The translations under genes were made by a program, and so were the position numbers. The notes under the pieces are model-generated. The model was not told the DNA's origin, did no database searches, and saw nothing but the letters and a program-made list of their open reading frames with translations. A DNA stretch of 64,000 bases from Inia geoffrensis (Eukaryota > Chordata > Mammalia > Artiodactyla > Iniidae), in the NCBI GenBank assembly GCA_036417435.1, contig CM070911.1:7440001-7504000 (forward strand), given 5' to 3'. Numbering within the stretch: position 1 is the first letter of the stretch; each line of letters opens with the position of its first letter. Below are positions 55,960 through 64,000 of this stretch, one piece after another.

Positions 55960-56640
55960 TAGTCTGGTCTCTGCCCTGGTTCCTGGCACACAGCTCCCGA
56001 GACCTTTGTGATAAGAGCTCTAGAAGAGTCTTTTGTTCTAATATTTGGCCTTTGATCCCGGTTCCTGGCACGAGTTCTTAAACCCCTTGGAATTTCCTGG
56101 GTGATAGCAGGTGTGGTTTGTTCTAATGAGGTGACTCTGGATGGCTCCTGAGTGGCGGCTGGTCACCAGAAAGGCCAAGCCACAATGAGAAGCTTGGAGT
56201 TTTCATCCCCGCCTCCCTCCACCCCACACCGCCCCCCGTTTCCCAGAGAGGGGAGAAGGAAGATGGTGTTAACGATCAATCATGACTGCATGATAAAATC
56301 TCCATAAAGATCTCAAAAGTACGGGGTTCAGAGAGCATTCAGTCTGGTGGACGTGTGTGGGTGCTGGGGGCGGGGGCAGGGCAGCCCCACGCCCCTTCCC
56401 ACACACCTCGCCTCACGCATGTCTTCCATCTGGATGCTCATCTGTATCTTGTATCCTATCCCTTTACCATAAACCAGTAAACATCAAGGAAACTGTTTTC
56501 CTGAGTTCTGTGAGCTGCTCTCACAAATTAATCAGAGGAGAGGGTCGTGGGAAACTCCCCTTTAAAGCCGGTCGGTCAGAAGCACAAGTGACAACCTGGA
56601 CTCACAACTGGTGTCCAGCGGGGAGAATGAGTTTTTCCTA
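55960..56640 (+). mobile_element. Endogenous-retrovirus-type LTR relic A
   Basis: TGGTCACCAGAAAGGCCAAG, TCACGCATGTCTTCCATCTG, ACCATAAACCAGTAAACATC, TTTTCCTGAGTTCTGTGAGC, then GGTCGTGGGAAACTCCCC and CGGTCGGTCAGAAGCACAAG follow an LTR family that I know by sequence but cannot name safely. Two GGTTCCTGGCAC blocks, 82 bp apart (55978 and 56060), suggest an internal duplication of its head. No gag, pol or env sequence. Confidence 0.7.
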
Positions 56641-57402
56641 AATTATGAAATTATGACATTTTCCTGCCGATTCTGCAGCTGGGCCTGAGCACAGTGGCGA
56701 GGGGCCTGGCCAAAGGCGGACCCCTCGCAGGGCCAGGCCTGTCAACTGGGAACACAGGGAAGACTCACGAGGGGAAGGCCGTGTTCACATACCTGCAGCG
56801 CCCGGCAGAGAAAAGAAGGACCGGCTTCCTCCGAGCGGCCCTGGAGGATGGAGCCAAGGCCGGTGGCCGGAGCCAGGCTGGGGCGGAAGGGGCTGCAGGG
56901 CTCAAAGCTGCAAGGGCTTCGCACCAGAGGTGGGGACGCCTGGCAGACATGCAGGGGATGCTGTGAGTGAGACCTGGGTCCTGGATCTGATACCTGGAAC
57001 AGCCTTCCTGGACCTTGAACCTCAATTGAAGGCCGTGAGCCACCTGGTGATGGAGAAACCACCATCCAGCACCCAGAGGGAAGTATGACGATGATGGGGT
57101 CTCCTGAGCACAGGCAGCGCCACCTGCCCCGGCCCCGATCACGGACAGGAGGCCTCGCCTTTCCCAGGTGCTCTTCCCCATGCGGGAAGCTGGCGAGCTC
57201 CCAGACCAGGCGCTGGCTGAGCCCAGCTGAGCTGCAGTGGCCAGGCCTCCCAGCATACCCTCCACTCCCGTCATCAACTTCTTGGGCTGCCGTTTCAGAT
57301 TGGGCATCTCTCGGCCCTGGGGCTTGACAGGTGCCTCCTGTCTGACTGCTCCTCAGCTATTAAAGATGCAGCCGGCTTTCCCCTTGCTGCCCCAGTTAAG
57401 CC
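56641..57402. other. GC-rich stretch without recognised content
   Basis: A 180-codon minus frame (56765-57307) and plus frames of 80-118 codons overlap in opposite directions. Its translation shows no domain that I know. Confidence 0.4.
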
Positions 57403-57418
57403 CCAGTGGTGGTTCTTT

Positions 57419-57638
57419 TTTTTTTATTTATTTTTTTATTTTTTGCGTTACACGGGCCTCTCACTGTTGTGGCCTCTCCCGTTGCGGAGCACAGGCTCCG
57501 GACGCGCAGGCTCAGCGGCCATGGCTCACGGGCCCAGCCGCTCCGCGGCACGTGGGATCTTCCCGGACCGGGGCACGAACCCGCGTCCCCTAGCATCGGC
57601 AGGTGGACTCTCAACCACTGCGCCACCAGGGAAGCCCT
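57419..57638 (-). repeat. CHR SINE, short form, near consensus, perfect target duplication
   Basis: The duplication CCAGTGGTGGTTCTTT is perfect over 16 bp at 57403-57418 and 57639-57654. A-box and B-box words are intact. It appears to be among the youngest insertions here. Confidence 0.98.
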
Positions 57639-57654
57639 CCAGTGGTGGTTCTTT

Positions 57655-58404
57655 AACCAAGCCTCGCTTGCTAGCTGCTGCTTTCTGCTGTTTGCTTAGC
57701 TCTGTCATGACTGGTGGTCCAGCAAGAAAAGAAAGGGCTTTTTCCTACCAAGACCTGTGAGCTGCAAAAACAATTGAGCCCAGTTGTTTGGAAATTCCTT
57801 GCCTTGGAACCTGATGTTCTTTTGGCTTTTCGCTTTGATCTTGTGTCTGGAAAACCTTTCTTTCTTGGCCTGGTGAAGGTTTTTCTAGCTCGAGTAGCAT
57901 GTTTGGAGCAGAGAGGCTGTGTGGGCAAACTGGAGCTGGGGATGGTGATGTCCAGAATGGGAGCGGCCTCCTTCCTTCATTGCTCGGGAGTGAGTTGCTG
58001 CTGACGCAGAGGCCAAGCTGCCCTGGTTTGCCCAGGACTTTTCTAGCAACGGGAAGTCTCACAGTCACCCCAGGCCTCTGGCCTGGAAGGAGGGGCTGGG
58101 GGCCCTCAGCTGATGTGGCGGGGTTGGGGGAGGTTACCTGAGGACAGGGCTCAGAATTCTCTCCCACTCTCCCCCCCTCCCCACCCCCTCCCCACAGCTC
58201 TGCAAGGTGGCGCTGGCTTGGAGACACCAGCCCACAGCCAGTGATGGGCTAAGAAAAACAGACTCTGCTTCCCAAGCCCTTCCCTGTCTCCCCCCACTGA
58301 TGCCCCTCCAGCAGTCCATCCCACCACCATCACTCCGAAGCCCTCCCTTTCTAGCATTTCCTGGATGCCTCACGTTCCCACAGGGTCCTGTGCAATAGAC
58401 ACTC
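57655..58404. other. No recognised content
   Basis: A 160-codon minus frame (57745-58227) overlaps plus frames of 80 and 96 codons; none has a motif. A C- and T-rich run lies near 58160-58200. Confidence 0.4.
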
Positions 58405-58518
58405 CGACTGGCCTATGTCTGCTCCTTGGAAGAGCATCTGAAACCGTGGGATTTCCCACACAGTGAGGTGTCTTTTTATTCACAGTGGGCCCCTCAGACC
58501 ACACCTGACGGTTTATGC

Positions 58519-58568
58519 TAACCTACGGCAGGGAGACAAACGCATTAACCTACGGCAGGGAGACAAAC
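58519..58568 (+). repeat. 27-bp-period tandem repeat, two units
   Basis: TAACCTACGGCAGGGAGACA plus AAC occurs at 58519-58541 and again at 58546-58568 without mismatch. Confidence 0.97.
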
Positions 58569-58851
58569 CGTGTGATTAGGGGGTTGGGGCTTGAGCCACA
58601 AGATATCAGACCGGACCTGGGGGGCGGGGAGGGAGCAGAGACTGAGGTCAACCACACGGGCTGTGAGTCAATCAATCATGCCTACGTACTGAGATTCCCC
58701 CCAAAAGTGCTGACACTGACGCTCGGGTGAGCATCCTTGCTTGGCAAACACTCTTTGACAGTTGTCGTACTTTGCTGCTGGAGGCACGCCATGACCCTGA
58801 AGATTATGGAAGCTCTAGAATGCTCCTGACCTCGCCCTACGCAGGGCAAGG

Positions 58852-58883
58852 TCCTCTGGGCGGTTCTTCCTCTGGGCGGTTCT
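58852..58883 (+). repeat. 16-bp perfect tandem repeat, two units
   Basis: TCCTCTGGGCGGTTCT at 58852-58867 and 58868-58883, inside LTR relic B. Confidence 0.97.
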
Positions 58884-59089
58884 AATTCATTATCTTGCTG
58901 TAATAAAAGTGTAACCATTGAGTCTAGCACTTTCCTGAGTTCTCCCTGTCACTTTAGGGAATTATCAGACCTGGGGGAGTCTACGGGAACCCCTGGATTT
59001 GTAGCCAGCTGGTCTGAGCATGCAGTTGGTCTAAAATGAGGTCTGTCTTGGGGAGGATGGGGCCCTTAACCTTGAGTTTGCTGACCCCA

Positions 59090-59725
59090 GGGAGCTCCCC
59101 TTCCTGAGACCTCATCCTCTCCACTCCACCCCCCAATTACAACATCCCTCTCACTGGGTCCCTGACTCCTGTCTCTTCTTCTCTCTGCATCATCCTTCAA
59201 CTTGTTGCCAGAAAGACCTTCCTAAAACTTGAATCTTACCTTGATCCCTTCTTCTGCTCTTCACTGGCCCCCGTTACTTTCTGGGTAAGATCTAAACTCC
59301 TTGGCCCAGGGCTCTTGCTGACCTCTTTTTTGCCCAACTCAACCTCAGGCAATTTCCCTCTCGCTAAACTGCCTTCCTTGTAGTTTCCTGAATCTTATTG
59401 TCACGACATAGGTCATAACTCTACTTCAATCTTCTAAACTCAGCCAGAACGTCACCTCCTCCTGGAAGTTTATCTTCGACTCTTTTCCTATGACTCATGA
59501 CTGATGTAGGTGCCCCCGTACTGGTCCCAGCACTCACCATCACCCCATGGTACTTACACCCGGCAGCGCAACTGTCTGCCTTTCTGAATTGATGGCTACA
59601 CTGTGCACTTCTCGAAAGCAAGGACCGTGCCATTCAACCTCGTGGCTTCAGCCCCCTCACGGCATTTGAAACCCAGGAGGCTCCTAGCACGTGTTTGTGG
59701 GATGAATGGGTGAATGAATCACTCA
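59090..59725 (+). repeat. L2 LINE 3' region relic
   Basis: TGGGTAAGATCTAAACTCCT, GAACGTCACCTCCTCCTGGA, GAAAGCAAGGACCGTGCCAT, CTCCTAGCACGTGTTTGTGG and GGTGAATGAATCACTC give the L2 end in order. Well kept. Confidence 0.92.
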
Positions 59726-60109
59726 AACTTGAGAATCTCCACTGACTCTGTCATCTGAAGAAAGCAAGATTTACAAATATTTATCATTCCATTTGACACT
59801 GCTCCCACATAGCCTGTATGTCAGAAGGTTGTCCTGCACACAGTATACAGAGAGCTCTCAACCACATTTTGTCCCCTATGTTGTCCCTTTTCAGATTTGT
59901 GTGACATTTGCAGATCATTTGTACCCAGGGGATTCCTATGGATATTTGGATTACATCATCTGATATTAGCTAAAGTAACTGTGTTAAAATGGAGAAGTGG
60001 TTTTGAAATATTCAGCAAAAAACAACAACAACAAAAAAAAATCCCCAAAAAGCTAAGAGTGGAAAGAATCCTAATATGCAGGCCCAAGTGAATAACAGAT
60101 ATGGTATAA
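59726..60109. other. No recognised content
   Basis: AT-rich; contains a CAACAACAACAA run near 60023-60034. No frame above 64 codons. Confidence 0.4.
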
Positions 60110-60745
60110 AAAAATAAAGATTTGGTCTCTATCCCAGTTCCTGGCAGGCATAGAGCTCCTAAAATCCTTGCAGCTTCCTGTGCGATGAGTGTCTTTTGTA
60201 TGCTGATGGGATGACTGTTGGGGGGCCAGCTAGATAATTTCGGGATGGGGGTTGCTCACCAGAGAGACCAAGTCATGATTAGGGAGTTGGAAATTTCAGC
60301 ACCACCCCCTGACCTCCAGGGAGCGGGGCGGGGCTGGAGATTGAGTTCAGTCACCAATGGCCAATGATTTAATCAATCGTGCCTACGTAATGGGACCCCA
60401 TTAAAAACCCCTAACCACTGGGTTTGGTGAACACATCCATGTGCCAGAGGGTGATGCACCCCAATTCCATGGGGATTCGGCGCCTGTGCTTCAGGACATT
60501 GCAGGCTTGGTCCTACGCTTGCTGTTCATTTGTACCTTTTATAATAAACGGTGACAGTCAGTAAAGCATTTCTTGAGTTCCGAGTCATTCTAGTGAATTA
60601 GCAAACCAGGAATGGGGGCAGGGGTGGGCGTGGGGATGGTGCTGGGGGCAGAGTTGTGGGAACGCCTGAATTTGCAGGCAATGGGGTCAAATCACGGGCC
60701 ACCTGGGGACCCCAAGTATGGCTGCCATCTGAGATGGGGGCCATC

Positions 60746-60883
60746 TGGGAATTCCCTGGCGGCCCAGTGGTTAGGACTCTGGGCTTTCACTGCCAAGGAC
60801 GTGGGTTCAATCCCTGGTCGGGGAACTAAGGTCCTCCAAGCTGTGCTGCACGGCCAAAAAAAAAAAAAAAAAAATTAAATTAA
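60746..60883 (+). repeat. tRNA-only CHR-type SINE
   Basis: TTCCCTGGCGGCCCAGTGGT to GCACGGCC and a poly-A that ends AATTAAATTAA. The duplication ATGGGGGCCATC is perfect at 60734-60745 and 60884-60895. The B-box region is GTGGGTTCAATCCC. Confidence 0.96.
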
Positions 60884-61040
60884 ATGGGGGCCATCATATA
60901 GGACTGAGCCTTTAACTTGAGGGGTCTGACATTAACTCCAGGTAGGTCGTGTCAGAATTGGGTTGAAATCTTGGTCCCCCAGAGTTGGCATCAGAGAATT
61001 GGAGAATTAATTATTGGTGTGGAGAAACAACACACGTTTG

Positions 61041-61066
61041 GTGTTTTCTGCGATGGCAGAAAACAC
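61041..61066. other. Perfect 11-bp hairpin with 4-base loop
   Basis: GTGTTTTCTGC (61041-61051), loop GATG, GCAGAAAACAC (61056-61066). It lies at the 3' end of LTR relic C. Confidence 0.9.
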
Positions 61067-61274
61067 TGCACAATAGGTACCGAGCTCACAAACATCTAGT
61101 AAAAACAGTGCAGATCTAGTGGTCTGTGACAAGAAGTCAGCCATTCTTTAAAAGCTACCAAGACCATTCGAAATGTGGATTTATACTGATTGCTCTTACT
61201 GACAGGAAGCCTCCCTCCAAGTTCACGTTCATGCATTGCATTGTGCCACACCGCTTCAGTCAGCAGCACATTTA

Positions 61275-61602
61275 TTTATTTATTATTTATTGATGGCCGC
61301 GTTGGGTCTTCGTTGCAGTGAGCGGGCTTCTCATTGCGGTGGCTTCTCTTCTTGCGGAGCACGGGCTCTAGGCGCATGGGCTCAGTAGTTGTGGCTCGCG
61401 GGCTCTAGAGCGCAGGCTCAGTAGTTGTGACGCATGGGCTCAGTAGTTGTGGCTCACGGGCTCTAGAGCGCAGGCTCAGTAGTTGTGGTGCACAGGCTTA
61501 GTTGTTCCATGGCATGTGGGATCTTCCCGGACCAGGGTTCAAACCCGTGTCCCCTACATTGGCAGGCGGGTTCTTAACCACTGCGCCACCAGGGAAGTCC
61601 CT
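61275..61602 (-). repeat. CHR SINE, long form, with internal 58-bp tandem duplication
   Basis: The duplication CAGCAGCA(C/T)ATTTA lies at 61261-61274 and 61603-61616. Inside, 61373-61430 is repeated at 61431-61488 with two mismatches (start CGCATGGGCTCAGTAGTTGT). The window's other long copies show only one such unit. Confidence 0.95.
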
Positions 61603-61616
61603 CAGCAGCATATTTA

Positions 61617-62787
61617 AAAACTAAGCCCCCAGAACCTAAGACACACCTCAATACTTTTCTCTACAAACTTTAGTTAATCCAGTTCTTCACAAACCCTTGC
61701 AGATGAACTCTTTTCACTCTTGTAGTGAAAAGTGTCTAGAAGCTTCTTTTGAGTTTTATTTTAATAGAAAAAGCCTAAGAGGCATTACCAGTGTGCAAAC
61801 ACTTAAATGGATGAAATAGTGATATAGAAGAGGGTAACAAACCAAAACACATTCCTTTTTCGACAAATACTGTTGGAAAATGCCTAGAAAACACAAGTGA
61901 AAGTCTGAACAATCATTAGAACAAATTATTCAGTGGGAAGTTTGCTATCTACAGTTGGATAAAACTACAGATATTGTCACTGTATCTGGAAACAATTATG
62001 TTTCAGGATCAAAGTGCACAAAGAACTACTCTTTTTTTCATGAGCCGCCAAAGAAGGTATTTTCTCAACTCTAAGCGACCTCTTCAAAACAATGTGTTAT
62101 TGAAAACCTCTGTGAGCAACTGGAGCTTCATTTTCCTTGGAATTAAAAACAAAAAAAAAGGATTCAGAATCAGGTTACAAGGCGGGAACTCATTGCCTCC
62201 ATGGCTGAGGAGGGCAAAGAGTGTGACGCCAACGAGCAATGTGACCAGAAGTGGTTAATTTTATAAAAACAACACTTTAAAACATAGTAGGATCTTTTCA
62301 ATACTTTGCAGTAAGATAGGAGTGAAGAGACTCTCTCATTCCACAGAGATCCAAAGGTGACCTTGTGACAGAACACTTAAAAGACCCACTGAGCTGAGAA
62401 CAAACAAAAAACAAGTGCTCCAAACGCAGGGAGCCTTTCTCTGATCACGTGACCATCACCTAGTGGATACTTTAAACGTAGACACCCGCCTGCACATGAT
62501 CTGTCCCTTCAGAAAAAAAAAATGACATTCTGATAATTCTAAGACAGTACTTGCTTTAGTTTGTGCAATTGAGCATTTGAAAAATATATTTGAAAGTGTT
62601 CCCATTGTCGTGTGATTTTTTGAGGGGGACCACTGGTAATCAAGGTGTCAATAAAAAGCTTCCATATCTGCGCACCCCCAAAACTTGGGAACAACAGCAA
62701 AGACACTTGGGAACATAATTCTCTGTTTCCAATTCATCCCAATAAAAAGTCTTGGTGGGTTTTGAATACCTTTATTAAAAATATAAT
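61617..62787. other. AT-rich tract without recognised repeats; AATAAA words at its end
   Basis: About 1.17 kb in which I recognise no repeat, unusual for this window. AATAAA occurs at 62650-62655 and 62741-62746 (+), each followed by AAGC or AAGT. A 94-codon plus frame (61974-62258) has no motif. It might be a 3'-UTR-like or conserved non-coding tract, but nothing here proves transcription. Confidence 0.35.
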
Positions 62788-62798
62788 AAAAGCCTCTG

Positions 62799-62997
62799 GG
62801 CTTTCCTAGTGGTGCAGTGGTTGAGAGTCTGCCTGCCAATGCAGAGGACACGGTTCGCGCCCCGGTCCGGGAAGATCCCACATGCCACAGAGCGGGTAGG
62901 CCCGTGAGCCATGGCTGCTGAGCCTGCGCATCTGGAGCCTGTGCTCCGCGACGGGAGAGGCCTCGAGAGTGAGAGGCCCGCGTACCAAAAAAGAAAA
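62799..62997 (+). repeat. CHR SINE, short form
   Basis: GGCTTTCCTAGTGGTGCAGT to GGCCCGCGTACC and an A-rich tail. The duplication AAAAGCCTCTG is perfect at 62788-62798 and 62998-63008. Confidence 0.96.
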
Positions 62998-63105
62998 AAA
63001 AGCCTCTGATTAGTTTGCAAAAACAACAGGTAGACAACAGGGAAGATGGAAAGTTATTAGCCAGATTTTAATGACAGAAAGATCTTTGTGTAATTGGTGG
63101 ATTTA

Positions 63106-63225
63106 TTTATTTATTTATTTTGGCTGCACGGCTTGTGGGACCTTATTTCCCTGACCAGGGATTGAACCCGTGCCCTCGGCAGTGAACGCGCAAAGTCCTA
63201 ACCACTAGACCACCAGGGAACTCCC
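63106..63225 (-). repeat. tRNA-only CHR-type SINE
   Basis: TTTATTTATTTTGGCTGCAC left, GACCACCAGGGAACTCCC right. The 17-bp duplication TGTAA(T/C)TGGTGGATTTA lies at 63089-63105 and 63226-63242. Confidence 0.95.
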
Positions 63226-63289
63226 TGTAACTGGTGGATTTAGAAGAGAAGCATGATTTAGTCAGAGTAGACAGATGACAAGGCTCTTA

Positions 63290-63390
63290 TTTGTTTATTT
63301 GTCCTTTCTTATTATTTATTTATTTCACTTAGCATAATACTTCCCAGGTTCATCCACGTTGTACCATGTGTTAGAACTGTACCTTCCAAA
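63290..63390 (-). repeat. Old L1 3'-UTR scrap
   Basis: TTTATTTCACTTAGCATAAT and CCAGGTTCATCCACGTTGTA are antisense L1M 3'-UTR words. Confidence 0.75.
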
Positions 63391-63394
63391 CTTA

Positions 63395-63800
63395 TCTCCC
63401 TCTAGACCCCGCCACGACCTCTGCTGTTCCAGCCAGGCTGATCTATTGTTCCACAATACACCTTCCACATGTCTGTCTCTGACCCATAGCTCATCCTATT
63501 TCTCCCTTCTGGAATGTTCTTCCTTTGTTCTCACCAACTCAAGCCCTGCTCATGCTTGGAGCTCAGCTCCAACCTGTCTTTACGAAGCATTCTGAATGAC
63601 CCCTCTAATCTCAGAGGAGGCTTTCTCCTGGGATCCCTCAGCACTTACAACTGCACCCAGCACACTGGGCTGTGCCCTCTGTGTGCACCCTGCTTCCCAG
63701 CCTCACAGGCGGTTCTTGAAGGAAGACTTGGCCTTGTCCCTGGTACCCCTATGAGCTCCACACCAGGCCACTTGCACAGCAGGTGCCTGATAAGTAAGTG
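63395..63800 (+). repeat. L2 LINE 3' region relic
   Basis: CTTCTGGAATGTTCTTCCTT, AGCTCAGCTCCAACCTGTCT and CCCTCAGCACTTACAACTGC follow the L2 order. The last 200 bp of the window after it hold nothing that I recognise. Confidence 0.82.
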
Positions 63801-64000
63801 CAAAAATGCATGGACCGCGATACATTGTCCTAAGTACCCTCTGCACCTGTAGGTCAATTCAGGAGCCACTTTCTGTGTCTGCCAGCCCAGTTGGCGGTCA
63901 GGACCGCCCCGGCCTGGAGCAGGCGTGGCCCAGCTTTGCAGACCGACAGGCCCCAGCTCACACTCCAGCTGGGCCCCTCAGTGGCTAGGGGACCTTGGTT

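Larger units (their letters stand above)
58405..59085 (+). mobile_element. Endogenous-retrovirus-type LTR relic B
   Basis: CACAAGATATCAGACC, then GAGTCAATCAATCATGCCTA, CTTGCTGTAATAAAAGTGTA, GCACTTTCCTGAGTTCTCCC and GATTTGTAGCCAGCTGGTCT. It is related to but distinct from A and C. Two short tandem repeats sit inside it. No coding remnants seen. Confidence 0.65.
60110..61080 (+). mobile_element. Endogenous-retrovirus-type LTR relic C, split by a SINE
   Basis: CAATGGCCAATGATTTAATC, AATCGTGCCTACGTAATGGG, TTTATAATAAACGGTGACAG, TTCTTGAGTTCCGAGTCATT; after the SINE GGACTGAGCCTTTAACTTGA, GGTAGGTCGTGTCAGAATTG and GGTGTGGAGAAACAACACAC. Same family as A by shared order. No coding remnants seen. Confidence 0.72.

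Overview
Organism. This is mammalian nuclear DNA, almost certainly from a cetacean. At least 31 copies of the tRNA-derived CHR SINE family lie here. They share a start like CTTCCCTGGTGGCGCAGTGG, a tRNA-like B box and an A-rich tail. CHR SINEs are known from whales, hippos and ruminants. The abundant near-consensus short form (about 200 bp, ending in GCCCGCGTACC plus poly-A) points to a toothed or other whale. I saw no BovB or Bov-A copy, which would be expected in 64 kb of a ruminant. Species cannot be fixed from the sequence. Layout. I found no protein-coding gene, exon, tRNA gene or CRISPR array that I can support. The window reads as intergenic or deep intronic DNA made of repeats of different ages. 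0-20 kb: MIRs, CHR SINEs, old L1 3'-UTR pieces, an inverted-repeat DNA transposon relic (5.3-5.8 kb), a MER5A relic (18.0 kb) and an MLT1-type LTR (19.7-20.1 kb). 20.9-23.4 kb: one long antisense old L1. 25.8-27.3 kb: an ancient LINE-like relic containing a SINE insertion that carries a 118-bp segment found again 1.2 kb downstream. 28.4-29.4 and 38.4-40.7 kb: sense L1 relics, the second with a younger L1 nested in it. 41.2-42.8 and 45.3-46.2 kb: antisense L1 relics. 46-54 kb: L2, a solo MaLR LTR with perfect target-site duplication, GC-richer DNA without recognised content, and an inverted young L1 3' end. 56-61 kb: three LTR-type repeats in one orientation with an L2 between the second and third. 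61.6-62.8 kb: an AT-rich tract without recognised repeats. 63-64 kb: L1 and L2 pieces. How it works together. Most open frames longer than 60 codons lie wholly or partly in SINE or L1 copies: the antisense strand of the short CHR SINE is open in three frames, giving near-identical false peptides. Most SINEs have clear target-site duplications, so insertion boundaries, insertion order and several odd events (a candidate 3' transduction, internal duplications, a mosaic SINE, loss of a B box) can be read directly. The most notable item is the 118-bp duplicated segment at 26.0 and 27.2 kb.
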